Positions 7,992-16,486 of a stretch of 34,844 bases of DNA are shown one piece after another. Source of the DNA: Actinomycetota bacterium (GTDB lineage: Bacteria > Actinomycetota > Humimicrobiia > Humimicrobiales > Humimicrobiaceae). The notes under the pieces were generated by a model, which was not told the DNA's origin, searched no databases, and saw only the letters and a list, made by a program, of their open reading frames with translations. The DNA lies in NCBI GenBank assembly GCA_023487035.1, contig JAMDEN010000097.1, positions 1-34,844 of the forward strand, written 5' to 3'. Every line of letters starts with the position of its first letter. Within the stretch, counting starts at the first letter, position 1. Both the position numbers and the translations under genes were made by a program.

Positions 7992-9179
7992 TTGGTAGAT
8001 TTTAAAGATATCGAATTTATAAAAAATCATGTGCTTGGTTTAATAGAATTTTATAAAAAAAATGTTAAAGATGAAGAATACGGTGGTTACTATTGTGCTT
8101 TTTTAGATAATGGCAAAGTTTACGATAAAGAAATTAAAGATTTAATTTCTATTACTAGATTTATACTTAATTTTTGCTTTGGAATATTTTTAGATGGGCC
8201 AAAAGATTATAAAGATTATATAAGACATGGTTTGGAATTTTTAGAGATAATACATAAAGATGCAGAAAATGATGGCTATCATCAAATAGCTAGAAAAAAT
8301 ATAGCTATTATTGGTAATAAAATGACTTATGGTCAGGCGTTTTGCCTATGTGCAGTTAGCAATGCTTACAAAGCTGGAATAAAAGAAGCCTATCCTTTGA
8401 TTGAACGTATTTATAATTTTTTAGAAAATAAATTGTGGGATCAAAAATATAATTTATATGTTGATGAATGTTCCAATGATTTTAAAGAAATTAATAGATA
8501 TAGAGGACAAAATTGCAATATGCATATGACTGAAGCGATGTTGGCAGCATATGAAGCTACAAAAGATAAAAAATATTTAAATAGGGCATATGAACTAGCA
8601 TATACAATAACTGTAAAATTAGCAGAAAAAACTAATGGGATGATATGGGAACATTATGATGAAAATTGGGAAATAGATTGGGAATATAATAAAAATGATC
8701 CTAAAAATTTATATAAACCCTATGGTTTTCTACCAGGTCATTTTACTGAGTGGAGTAAATTATTATTAATACTTGAGAGATATAAACCAGAAGAGTGGCA
8801 ATTATCAGTTGCTGAATCTCTTTTTATGAAAGCATTGGAATATGCTTGGGATGAGAAAAATGGGGGAATCAATTATACATTTGATAAAAATGGTAACATA
8901 TTAGATACAGACAGATATTACTGGGTTTTGGCAGAAACTATAGCTGCCTCTGCTATTTTAGGATTAAGAACTGGAAAAAATTTTTATTGGGATATATATA
9001 AAAAATGTTGGGAATATTCTTACAATTATTTTTTTGATAAAAGATATGGGGGCTGGTATAGAATAGTATCTCAAGATAAAAAACCTCTAAGTGAAAAAAA
9101 ATCACCTCCTGGAAAAACTGATTATCATGTTATTGGCGCATGTTATGAAGTAATAAGATCAATGGACTATTATAAATAA
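7992..9179 (+). CDS. AGE-family sugar 2-epimerase / aldose-ketose isomerase
   Basis: A cytoplasmic (alpha/alpha)6-barrel enzyme of the N-acylglucosamine 2-epimerase family, which includes GlcNAc 2-epimerase, cellobiose 2-epimerase, mannose/lyxose isomerase and the YihS isomerase. Landmarks in 395-residue numbering: R56 in SITRFILNF, the TYGQAF turn near 112, NMHMTEA (176-182), PGHFTEW with H250, and DYHVIGACYEV with H379. The two histidines are the catalytic pair expected of the family. The start is set at TTG 7992 because AGGTGAT, a full Shine-Dalgarno match, sits just before it. A GTG at 7983 would lie inside that site and has none of its own. It follows lacI by about 50 bases and precedes a UroD-family gene. 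With the FGGY kinase downstream, isomerisation of an imported aldose to a ketose before phosphorylation is a plausible role. The substrate is not determinable. Confidence 0.85.
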   Translation: MVDFKDIEFIKNHVLGLIEFYKKNVKDEEYGGYYCAFLDNGKVYDKEIKDLISITRFILNFCFGIFLDGPKDYKDYIRHGLEFLEIIHKDAENDGYHQIARKNIAIIGNKMTYGQAFCLCAVSNAYKAGIKEAYPLIERIYNFLENKLWDQKYNLYVDECSNDFKEINRYRGQNCNMHMTEAMLAAYEATKDKKYLNRAYELAYTITVKLAEKTNGMIWEHYDENWEIDWEYNKNDPKNLYKPYGFLPGHFTEWSKLLLILERYKPEEWQLSVAESLFMKALEYAWDEKNGGINYTFDKNGNILDTDRYYWVLAETIAASAILGLRTGKNFYWDIYKKCWEYSYNYFFDKRYGGWYRIVSQDKKPLSEKKSPPGKTDYHVIGACYEVIRSMDYYK

Positions 9180-9214
9180 TTTTAATATTAATATTGAATG
9201 AAAAAGGAATTATA

Positions 9215-10459
9215 GTGAAATCACGTGAAAGAGTAAAATTAGCTTTAGAGCACAAAGAAGCTGATAGAATTCCAATAGACTTAGGAGCTATGCGCTCAAC
9301 AGGCATTGCTACAATTGCATATAACAATCTTAGAAAAAAATTAAAAATAACTAAAGGTCTTGCCAGAATGTATGATTTTATTCAACAACTTGCTTACCCT
9401 GAAAAAGAAATAAGAGATTTATTTCATATAGATGTTATAGATGCCGGACAGGCTTTTTTAAATGATGATAGCGACTGGAGAGAATGGACGTTAAATGATA
9501 ATTCAAAATGTTTAATACCCAAATATTTAAATGTTGAAATTGACAGTGAAGGAACAGTTTTATTAAAAAACAGTGACAATGTTATTTTAGGTAAAAAGCC
9601 CAAAAGTTCCTTATATGTTGATCAGTGCTACTGGGTTTATAAAGATCTTCCTGGTATTCCTGATACTTTTAATGAAAAAGATCTGGTAAAGCAGTTATGG
9701 GCAATCCCGTCTCCACCATGGCATTTAGATATTTTCAATGATAATGATTATAAAATATTTATTAATAATATAAAGAAACTGCATGATGAAACTGATTATG
9801 CAATAATGCTGGCAGTAGGATGTAACTTATTTGAAACCGGAAATTTCTTAAGAGGAATGGAAAATTTTCTTGTTGATATTTATCTGGACAAAGCCGGGAC
9901 TCAAAGACTTTTAGATAAATTAGTTGAAAAAAATATGAAATTTTTGGATAGGGTACTAAAAGGAGCAGGAGAATACGTTGATTTACTTCAGTTTGGTGAT
10001 GATCTTGGCTCACAAAACGGGCCTTTTATGTCTCCTGATATATTTAAGGAGATATTTAAACCAAGATATAAAAAAATGTGGGATTTTGTTCATGATAATA
10101 GCAGTTGTAAAGTATTTCTACATTCCTGCGGCTCTGTATATGAATTACTTCCCCATCTTATTGATGCCGGGCTTGATGTTTTAAATCCTGTTCAAACCAC
10201 TACTGCAAATATGGAACCTGAAAGGTTAAAAAAAGAATTTGGAAAATATGTAACTTTTTGGGGAGGAGGTTGTAATACACAGTACGTATTAGCAGCAAAA
10301 TCTCCTGAAGAAGTAAAAGAAGATGTTAAAAGAAGAATTGAGATATTTGGTAAAGATGGAGGATTTGTATTTAATCAGATTCATAATGTATTAGCTAATG
10401 TTCCTCCGGAAAATGTTATTGCTATGCTTGAAGCAGCTTATGAATATGGAAAATATTAG
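9215..10459 (+). CDS. Uroporphyrinogen decarboxylase-family protein (MtaA/CmuA-like methyltransferase fold), copy 1
   Basis: A member of the UroD superfamily of TIM-barrel proteins that includes haem-pathway HemE and corrinoid:coenzyme methyltransferases. It opens with SRERVKLALEHKEADRIPID (3-22), the standard start of this group. In 414-residue numbering the zinc motif of the methyltransferase branch is present: H303 and C305 in LHSCGS and C353 in GGGCNTQ. Genuine HemE lacks these, and no haem genes are near, so a methyl-group or related transfer is more likely than decarboxylation. The start is placed at GTG 9215, which has AAAGGA at good spacing. A TTG at 9194 would add seven residues and has no binding site. 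No corrinoid protein is seen in the window, so the methyl acceptor or donor is unknown. It sits between the AGE enzyme and the ABC importer. Confidence 0.82.
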   Translation: MKSRERVKLALEHKEADRIPIDLGAMRSTGIATIAYNNLRKKLKITKGLARMYDFIQQLAYPEKEIRDLFHIDVIDAGQAFLNDDSDWREWTLNDNSKCLIPKYLNVEIDSEGTVLLKNSDNVILGKKPKSSLYVDQCYWVYKDLPGIPDTFNEKDLVKQLWAIPSPPWHLDIFNDNDYKIFINNIKKLHDETDYAIMLAVGCNLFETGNFLRGMENFLVDIYLDKAGTQRLLDKLVEKNMKFLDRVLKGAGEYVDLLQFGDDLGSQNGPFMSPDIFKEIFKPRYKKMWDFVHDNSSCKVFLHSCGSVYELLPHLIDAGLDVLNPVQTTTANMEPERLKKEFGKYVTFWGGGCNTQYVLAAKSPEEVKEDVKRRIEIFGKDGGFVFNQIHNVLANVPPENVIAMLEAAYEYGKY

Positions 10460-10481
10460 TAATTTCAAGGGAGAAAATTAA

Positions 10482-11984
10482 ATGAATGAAGAAAAAATAT
10501 TTATAATGAAGAACATAACAAAAACTTTCCCTGGAGTTAAAGCTTTAGATAATGTAACTTTTGAAGTTAAAAAGGGTGAGATTCATGCTCTTGTTGGTGA
10601 AAATGGTGCAGGTAAATCTACATTAATTAAAATCTTATCAGGTCTTTATAAACCTGACGCTGGCCAAATTATTTATAAAGGTAAAGAAATTAAAATAAAT
10701 TCACCAAAACAGGCAAAAGATTTAGGTATCAGTACTATTTATCAGGAATTAAATTTATGTCCTAATTTAACGGTAGCTGATAATATTTTTTTAGGAAATG
10801 AAAAAAGTAAAACTATTTTTCAATATATAGATGATGACACTCAAATTAATAAAAGTAGAGAATATTTTTTAAATTTATTAGATTCAGAAATTGATCCAAA
10901 AATAATTACTTCTAACTTAAGTATTGCCCAGCAGCAAATAGTTGAAATAGCTAAGGCATTATCATATAAAAGTGAATTAATTATTATGGATGAACCTACT
11001 TCATCATTATCTATTCATGAAACAGAAAAGTTGTTTGAAATAATAAATGGATTAAAAAATCAGGGCATTTCTGTTATTTATATCTCACATAGATTGGAAG
11101 AAATTTTTAAAATAGCTGATACTGCTACTATTTTAAGAGATGGAAAGCTTATAGGTACAAAAGCTATTGAAGATCTTGATTATTCAACAGTTGTTAAAAT
11201 GATGGTTGGAAGAGAAATTGAAAACAAATACTATAAGACAAATATACAAGAATCCAGTAAGAAGCAGGAAGTATTATTAGAGGTAAAAAATTTATCTAAA
11301 AAAGGATTATTTGAAAATATTAGTTTTACTTTAAATGCTGGAGAAATAGTAGGTTTTTCTGGCTTAATTGGCGCAGGCAGAACAGATCTTATGAAAGCTT
11401 TATCCGGACAACTAAAATTTGATAAAGGAAAAATAATAATCAAGGGTGAGGAAAAAATATTTAATTCACCTATTGATGCTATAAAATCAGGGATAGTTAT
11501 AACTTCAGAAGATAGAAAAAATGAAAGTTTATTTATGAATTTTAATGTTAGGGAGAATATAACAATTTCATTTTTAGATAAAATTAGTAAATATGGATAT
11601 ATATTTAGCAGTAAAGAAAAGAAATTTACAAATGAATTCATTTCCAGACTTAATATAAAACCTGCAAACTTAGAAACACCTGTAATAACAATGAGTGGAG
11701 GTAATCAACAAAAAGTAGCCATAGCTAAATGGCTTATAACGGAACCGGATATATTAATTATGGATGAACCAACCAGAGGTATAGACGTAGGTGCTAAGGC
11801 AGAAATTTATAAATTAATAAAAATTTTAGCTGAACAAGGTAAGGGTATAATTTTTGTGTCTTCAGAATTACCAGAAATATTATTAGTTTCCGATAAAATT
11901 TTAGTAATGAATAAGGGTAAATTGGCAGGAGAGTTTTTAAATAAAGATGCAACTGAAGAAAAAATATTAGAGCTAGCAGTATAA
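10482..11984 (+). CDS. Ribose-type sugar ABC importer, duplicated ATP-binding protein
   Basis: The cytoplasmic ATPase that powers a CUT2 sugar importer, with two fused nucleotide-binding domains in 500 residues, the normal RbsA/XylG/MglA size. Domain 1: Walker A GENGAGKST (39-47), a weak signature LSIAQQQ (146-152), Walker B LIIMDEP (166-172). Domain 2: a degenerate P-loop GLIGAGRT (294-301), signature MSGGNQQ (404-410), Walker B LIMDEP (425-430). A normal first site with a degenerate second site is typical of the family. The ATG has AAGGGAG nine bases upstream. It lies 22 bases after the UroD-family gene and about 35 bases before the permease gene, so all are probably one transcript. The sugar cannot be inferred from the ATPase, so the rbsA name is not assigned. 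Confidence 0.93.
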   Translation: MNEEKIFIMKNITKTFPGVKALDNVTFEVKKGEIHALVGENGAGKSTLIKILSGLYKPDAGQIIYKGKEIKINSPKQAKDLGISTIYQELNLCPNLTVADNIFLGNEKSKTIFQYIDDDTQINKSREYFLNLLDSEIDPKIITSNLSIAQQQIVEIAKALSYKSELIIMDEPTSSLSIHETEKLFEIINGLKNQGISVIYISHRLEEIFKIADTATILRDGKLIGTKAIEDLDYSTVVKMMVGREIENKYYKTNIQESSKKQEVLLEVKNLSKKGLFENISFTLNAGEIVGFSGLIGAGRTDLMKALSGQLKFDKGKIIIKGEEKIFNSPIDAIKSGIVITSEDRKNESLFMNFNVRENITISFLDKISKYGYIFSSKEKKFTNEFISRLNIKPANLETPVITMSGGNQQKVAIAKWLITEPDILIMDEPTRGIDVGAKAEIYKLIKILAEQGKGIIFVSSELPEILLVSDKILVMNKGKLAGEFLNKDATEEKILELAV

Positions 11985-12020
11985 ATTAGAATAAGTTAAA
12001 TAAAAAGAAAGGATAGATAA

Positions 12021-13025
12021 ATGGCATTAAAAGAAAATTTAGCAAATAGTAAAACTAAAAAAAAATTTGGATTATTCTCAGGTATTAGAATAAGAGACAT
12101 GGGTGTTTTATTTGCATTAATTATTTTGATAATTTTTTTTGCTATTCTTTCTCATGGCCGATTTTTTACAATAAGTAATTTTTTAACAGTTTCCAGACAA
12201 GTTTCTTTAACAATAATTGTTGGTGTTGGAATGACTTTTATTATGATAACTGGGAATATCGATCTTGCCGTCGGTTCTTATTTAGCATTGTCCGGAGTAT
12301 TAGTAGCTGCAATATTATATTATGGTGTTCCATGGTATTTAGCCGTGATAATTATAATGATATTTATGGGGTTGATAGGTGCTCTAGTTGGTACAGTAGT
12401 TGCTAAACAAAAATTAAATTCTTTAATTGTAACTTTAGCAATGTTAGGGATAGCAAGCGGTGCAGCATTAGCATATACAGGTGGAAAACCTATATTTATA
12501 AAAAATCAAGCATTTATTTCGATTGGCAATGGTTATTTTGGACCAATACCTATCCCAGTAGTTATAGCTTTTTTTATTTTAATAATTGGTCAATTTGTAT
12601 TACGAAAAACTAAATTTGGCCGCTATGCTTATGCGGTAGGAGGAAATATGGAAGCAGCAATAACTTCTGGAATAAATGTTGATAGAATTATAATATATGC
12701 TTTTGCAATCACTGGAATGTTAAGCGGTCTTTCTGGTTCCATTATGGCTGGCAGGCTCTTTTCTGGAAATCCTACTGTTGGACAGGATTTCAATCTTGAT
12801 GTTATAGCAGCTGTAGTTATTGGGGGTACAAGTTTAGCTGGTGGTGTTGGAAATATGTGGGGGCTTTTAATTGGAGCTTTTTTAGTAGGTATCATTGGGA
12901 ATGGATTAACTATACTTGGTGTGCCTTACTTTTATCAAATAATTGCAAAGGGCTTGATAATATATATAGCTATACTTATTGATAGACAAACACGACAAGC
13001 AGGGTTAGGAAAAAGTAGAATATAA
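12021..13025 (+). CDS. Ribose-type sugar ABC importer, permease
   Basis: An integral membrane protein of 334 residues with eight to ten hydrophobic segments. It forms the translocation path of the CUT2 importer as a homodimer. Family landmarks include MITGNIDLAVGSYLALSGVL (about residues 75-94) and VAAVVIGGTSLAGGVGN near the C-terminus, the typical RbsC/XylH signatures. The N-terminal 25 residues are charged and cytoplasmic. The ATG is preceded by AAAGGA. It sits between the ATPase and substrate-binding genes in the standard A-C-B order. A 151-base leader separates it from the binding-protein gene, longer than the other gaps in the island. Confidence 0.93.
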   Translation: MALKENLANSKTKKKFGLFSGIRIRDMGVLFALIILIIFFAILSHGRFFTISNFLTVSRQVSLTIIVGVGMTFIMITGNIDLAVGSYLALSGVLVAAILYYGVPWYLAVIIIMIFMGLIGALVGTVVAKQKLNSLIVTLAMLGIASGAALAYTGGKPIFIKNQAFISIGNGYFGPIPIPVVIAFFILIIGQFVLRKTKFGRYAYAVGGNMEAAITSGINVDRIIIYAFAITGMLSGLSGSIMAGRLFSGNPTVGQDFNLDVIAAVVIGGTSLAGGVGNMWGLLIGAFLVGIIGNGLTILGVPYFYQIIAKGLIIYIAILIDRQTRQAGLGKSRI

Positions 13026-13176
13026 AATATTTTATCATAATAAATAGTTTAGAAAGGAGATGGATTCAAAAAATGACATGAAGATTTATTAGTTATATTT
13101 GATTAGAAATTTATCTTCTAATTAAAAGTAACTAAAATTTTTAAAAAAATTAGGGAAAGGGAGAGGTAAGAAAGAA
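13026..13176 (+). other. Leader between permease and substrate-binding genes
   Basis: No gene is seen. An AAAGGAG near 13055 is followed at once by ATG and a ten-codon frame (MDSKNDMKIY). Its spacing is too short for normal initiation, so this is unlikely to be translated. A separate strong GGGAGAGG site serves the binding-protein gene at 13177. The spacing would allow a promoter or mRNA processing site that raises binding-protein expression, but none can be proved. Confidence 0.3.
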
Positions 13177-14289
13177 ATGATGAAGAAGATATTAATTATC
13201 GCTATGTCATTGAGTGTAGTTTTAATGTTAGCAGTAGGTGTTAGTTGTGCTCCAACTGGAGGGCAACAAGTAGGAGCAGTACAAGAAAGTACTACAACTG
13301 CCGCTGCTGAAACAACAGCTGCTGCTACTGAGACTACAACTGCCGCTGCTGAAACCACAGCTGCTGAGGGCGAAAAGAAACCTGTAAAGATTGGTGTAAT
13401 TCAGATAACTTTGGAACATGAATATCAAGTAATGTTAAATAGAGGGTTTCTAGATCAGGCAAAAAAAATGGGACCGGCAGAAGTTGTTGTACAGGTAAAT
13501 GATATGAATCCGGAAAAATGTGTTAAGGTAGCTGAAGATCTAATTGCAGCAGGAGTAAATGCTATAATATGTGCACCTGCTGATCCAGCTAGCTGGAAAT
13601 CAGTTTTAGAGCTTTGTAAAAAAGCCGGTATCCCATTATTAAATGATGGATCACCTCAACCAATAGAACCCGGTATGGTACCTTTTATTGGTACTGATAG
13701 TTTGGGTGGTGGAGAAGAAGCTGGAAAATTTGCTGCTAATTGGATAAATGAAAATTTAGGTGGAAATGCAAAAGTAGTAGGTTTAACTTTACCTACCTTT
13801 ACTGATTGCGTAGCAAGGAATGAAGGCTTTAATAAAGCTCTAAAAGAAAATGTTAAAGGCAAGATAACGCTAATAGAACAGAATGGTTCAGGACTTAGGG
13901 AAAAAGGTCTGGAAGCTATGGAAAATATATTACAGGGGAACCCTGATGTAGATGTTCTTTTTGGTTGTAATGATGATTCTGCCCTTGGTGGTATGAGTGC
14001 TATGCAAGCTGCAGGTTTAGACAAAAAGGATCATTTAGTTATTGGTTTTGATGGTACTTTAGGTGCTTTTAATGAAATAAAAAATGATACTATGATGCGT
14101 TTAGATATTGTACAGCAACCTTATTTATATGCATCAATGCATATGGAAAGAGCTATCAATTTAGCTAGAGGAGAAAAAACTATAGATTATTATCAATCAC
14201 AAGGACCTATTTACATTAAAACACCAGTAGTAACAAAAGAAAACGTTGATGAATGGATAAAAAAAGTTTCTGAAATAATGCCTAAATAA
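13177..14289 (+). CDS. Sugar-binding lipoprotein of the ribose-type ABC importer
   Basis: The extracytoplasmic receptor that delivers the sugar to the permease. Residues 1-23 are a lipoprotein signal peptide (MMKKIL, hydrophobic core, VGVSC), with the lipid-modified Cys at 24. Residues 35-68 are a low-complexity Thr/Ala/Glu linker that tethers the domain away from the membrane. The Peripla_BP_4 domain fills about 70-370, opening with KIGVIQITLEHEY. The linker is encoded by two 34-base copies (13291-13324 and 13333-13366) with one mismatch, 42 bases apart. This stretch is far richer in G and C than its surroundings. Such linkers are common in monoderm-type lipoproteins. The ATG-ATG start is preceded by GGGAGAGG. 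A strong hairpin follows the gene. The ligand is unknown: ribose, xylose, rhamnose and autoinducer-2 receptors share this fold. Confidence 0.93.
   Translation: MMKKILIIAMSLSVVLMLAVGVSCAPTGGQQVGAVQESTTTAAAETTAAATETTTAAAETTAAEGEKKPVKIGVIQITLEHEYQVMLNRGFLDQAKKMGPAEVVVQVNDMNPEKCVKVAEDLIAAGVNAIICAPADPASWKSVLELCKKAGIPLLNDGSPQPIEPGMVPFIGTDSLGGGEEAGKFAANWINENLGGNAKVVGLTLPTFTDCVARNEGFNKALKENVKGKITLIEQNGSGLREKGLEAMENILQGNPDVDVLFGCNDDSALGGMSAMQAAGLDKKDHLVIGFDGTLGAFNEIKNDTMMRLDIVQQPYLYASMHMERAINLARGEKTIDYYQSQGPIYIKTPVVTKENVDEWIKKVSEIMPK
13291..13366 (+). repeat. Tandem coding repeat in the lipoprotein linker
   Basis: Two 34-base units beginning ACTACAACTGCCGCTGCTG, at 13291-13324 and 13333-13366, one mismatch apart and separated by eight bases of similar composition. 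They encode TTTAAAETTAA-type residues. The near identity suggests recent slippage or duplication, so linker length may vary between strains. Confidence 0.8.
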
Positions 14290-14317
14290 GATATTGAGAT
14301 ATCTGGATCAAATAATA

Positions 14318-14358
14318 ATTGGAAACTTTCCTATGTCATATATAGGAAAGTTTCCAAT
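14318..14358. terminator. Perfect 17-bp hairpin after the binding-protein gene
   Basis: Arms 14318-14334 and 14342-14358 pair without mismatch around a seven-base loop. The core is GGAAACTTTCC and its complement. No T-run follows on the plus strand, so it is not a classical terminator. It fits a 3' stabiliser or partial terminator that leaves more binding-protein mRNA than downstream mRNA, as in many importer operons. It lies 28 bases after the stop codon. AGGAAAG in the right arm could act as a ribosome binding site for a GTG at 14361 when unfolded. Confidence 0.6.
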
Positions 14359-14396
14359 ACGTGAGTATACTAAAACACATTTTATATTATAAATTA

Positions 14397-15026
14397 ATGA
14401 GCAGTTTATGTAAAAGATTATTAACCATTTTTATTTATGTAATTTCAATAATTGCATTGGTTATAATCTTAATAGGTCTTATAAAAAATGAAAAACCTAA
14501 CTATATAGATAATGATCAAATAGTGAAAATAGTACCAGATATATATAGTTTTATAGATGATGGGAAATTCGAAAAATTATATGATATTGTTCTAGAAGGT
14601 AAATGGAAATCAAATAGTGAAATAGGTAAGAAGAAAATTTATGTTTTAGATGGAATTTTAGATCGGGATAGTTTTTTAAAACAAAATATAGATGATTTTG
14701 GATATAATGGATGGCGTATAAATTTTAATTCTTTAGAAATATTAAACGTTGAAAATATAGAATTGCAAAAATTTAAAGAAGAATATTTTAAAGAATGGAT
14801 AATTTTAAAAAAATATAATTCTGCAAATTCTGCAAATAATAATTTATATATAGTTACAGTAAAAGGATATACTATTGGGAGTTGTTCGATAGTTAATTGG
14901 GAGAAAAAATTACCAATTTTTTTTGATGGAAAGTATTGGAAAGCTATTGTTACAGGAACTCCAGAAGATCTTAAAGCAATTCATAAAGAACAGTGGTTAA
15001 CTGAAATAAATTTTAATTCAAATTAA
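14397..15026 (+). CDS. Small membrane-anchored protein of unknown function
   Basis: Not recognised. From ATG 14397 it has about 209 residues: a basic start (MSSLCKRLL), one hydrophobic segment (about 8-30) and a soluble domain of about 180 residues expected outside the membrane. The domain opens IVPDIYSFIDDGKFEKLYDI and ends in a WKAIVTGTPEDLKAI stretch. The pattern of a short anchored domain with an opening 'how long the enzyme can be' helix and beta segments recalls NTF2-like folds, but this is only an impression. An in-frame GTG at 14361 would add 12 residues and starts three bases after the hairpin, with AGGAAAG ten bases upstream. The ATG has no clear site, so the start is uncertain. It is 11 bases from the desulfurase-like gene and co-directional. 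No close family member is named with confidence. Confidence 0.6.
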   Translation: MSSLCKRLLTIFIYVISIIALVIILIGLIKNEKPNYIDNDQIVKIVPDIYSFIDDGKFEKLYDIVLEGKWKSNSEIGKKKIYVLDGILDRDSFLKQNIDDFGYNGWRINFNSLEILNVENIELQKFKEEYFKEWIILKKYNSANSANNNLYIVTVKGYTIGSCSIVNWEKKLPIFFDGKYWKAIVTGTPEDLKAIHKEQWLTEINFNSN

Positions 15027-15037
15027 AAAAGTTAATA

Positions 15038-16198
15038 ATGAAAGAAAATATTGTTTATTTTGATAATTCTGCAACATCTTGGCCAAAACCTAAAGAAGTT
15101 CTAGAGTCAATTAAATACTTTATAGATGAAATTGGCGGAAGTCCAGGTAGATCAGGACACAGGATGTCTATTGAAGCAAGTAGATTAGTAGAGGAAACCA
15201 GAGAAGTTATCGGGGAATTTTTTAATTATGATGATACTTCAAGGATAGTTTTTACAAAAAATATAACTGAGGCGTTGAATGTTTGTATTTTTAGTTTATT
15301 AAAACCAGGAGATCATGTTATTACCAGCTCAATTGAACATAATTCTGTTATGAGACCTTTAAGATTTTTAGAAAAAAAAGGTTTAGATATTTCTACTATA
15401 TATTGCAGTCCCAAAGGAGATATAAATGTAAGTGATATAGAAAAAAATATTAATAATAATACAAAGTTGGTTATTCTTACTCATGCATCAAATGTTTTAG
15501 GAACAATACTCCCTATAGAAAAAGTTGCTGAAATTACTTATAAATATAAAATTCCTTTTGTTATAGATTGTGCTCAGACTGCAGGTTCAATACCTGTAAA
15601 TATTAATTTAAAAAAGTATAAAAATTGTATTATTACATTTACTGGACATAAATCAATGCTAGGCCCAACAGGCACAGGGGGTATGTGTATTGGAGAAGAT
15701 GTTGAACTTATGCCAATTATTTTTGGTGGGACAGGAAGTAAATCCGATAAGGATATTCAACCTGATTTTTTACCAGATTATCTTGAAAGTGGTACCTTAA
15801 ATGTTATGGGATTAGCAGGATTAAAAGCTGCAGTGTCATATTTATTAAAAATAGGTTTAAATAATATAAGAAATCATGAAAAACTATTATTATCAAAATT
15901 TATAGAGGGCGCATCAGAAATAAAAAATGTAATTATATATGGTTCGAAAGATCCGGAAACTCAGGTTGGTTTAATATCTTTTAATTTTAAAAATATAAAT
16001 TCTTCTACTGCCGGGTTAATATTGGATAAGAAATATTCTATTATGTGTAGAATAGGCTTACATTGTAATCCTAATGCTCATAAAGTAATTGGTACTTTTC
16101 CTGAAGGAACAATCAGATTCAGTTTCTCATATTTTAATTCCTTAGAAGAGATTAATTATTCAATAAATGCGTTAAACGAAATGAGTAAAATAAAATGA
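15038..16198 (+). CDS. Class V aminotransferase, cysteine desulfurase / selenocysteine lyase-like
   Basis: A PLP enzyme of 386 residues, of the TIGR01977-type cysteine desulfurase-like group. It probably removes sulfur or selenium from cysteine or selenocysteine. Landmarks: YFDNSATSWPKP (7-18), SIEHNSV with H101, VIDCAQ with D177 and Q180, TGHKS with the PLP lysine K205, and RIGLHCNPNAHK with the catalytic-loop Cys 343. It has the catalytic Cys position expected of desulfurases. Its neighbours DUF3343 and YedE are known to cluster with this family in selenium-using anaerobes, which favours selenium handling. It overlaps the DUF3343 gene by four bases (ATGA), indicating translational coupling. 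A housekeeping Fe-S role (IscS/SufS) is less likely because no Fe-S assembly genes are present. Confidence 0.85.
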   Translation: MKENIVYFDNSATSWPKPKEVLESIKYFIDEIGGSPGRSGHRMSIEASRLVEETREVIGEFFNYDDTSRIVFTKNITEALNVCIFSLLKPGDHVITSSIEHNSVMRPLRFLEKKGLDISTIYCSPKGDINVSDIEKNINNNTKLVILTHASNVLGTILPIEKVAEITYKYKIPFVIDCAQTAGSIPVNINLKKYKNCIITFTGHKSMLGPTGTGGMCIGEDVELMPIIFGGTGSKSDKDIQPDFLPDYLESGTLNVMGLAGLKAAVSYLLKIGLNNIRNHEKLLLSKFIEGASEIKNVIIYGSKDPETQVGLISFNFKNINSSTAGLILDKKYSIMCRIGLHCNPNAHKVIGTFPEGTIRFSFSYFNSLEEINYSINALNEMSKIK

Positions 16199-16443
16199 TG
16201 AGCGGTGTGATTACTTTTTATTCTTCTCAGCAAGTTATGAAAGCGGAAAAAATACTAAAAAAATATAATTATGAAGAATTATTAATACCTGGTCCACGGG
16301 AAATTAGTCCAAATTGTGGCGTAGCTATTTGTTTTGATTATAATAAAGCAGAAGAAATTAAAGAATTATTTAAAAAAGAAAAAATATTGTATGAAAATAT
16401 TTATTATTATCCGGAAGCAAAAAAAATTTCAAAATGGTTTTAG
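16195..16443 (+). CDS. DUF3343 protein, putative Se/S carrier
   Basis: An 82-residue cytoplasmic protein of the DUF3343 family, which is annotated as a putative selenium/sulfur carrier. The sequence fits: ITFYSSQQVMKAEKILKKYN at the start, then LLIPGPREISPNCGVAICFD (about 30-49) with a conserved Cys next to the ISPNCG turn. Its ATG overlaps the stop of the desulfurase-like gene, so the two are made together. The likely job is to accept S or Se from the desulfurase, or from the YedE transporter, and pass it on. The acceptor is not in the window. The assignment rests on pattern and context; function in this family is not proven. Confidence 0.8.
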   Translation: MMSGVITFYSSQQVMKAEKILKKYNYEELLIPGPREISPNCGVAICFDYNKAEEIKELFKKEKILYENIYYYPEAKKISKWF

Positions 16444-16486
16444 TTAAATTATTTTTCAATTAATTTTTATTTAAAAAATTTATTAA

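Noticed and set aside
13122-14024. Three antisense open frames across the sugar-binding lipoprotein gene
   Set aside because: Low-complexity Ser/Val/Ala reading of the linker repeats and the reverse of a well-supported gene.
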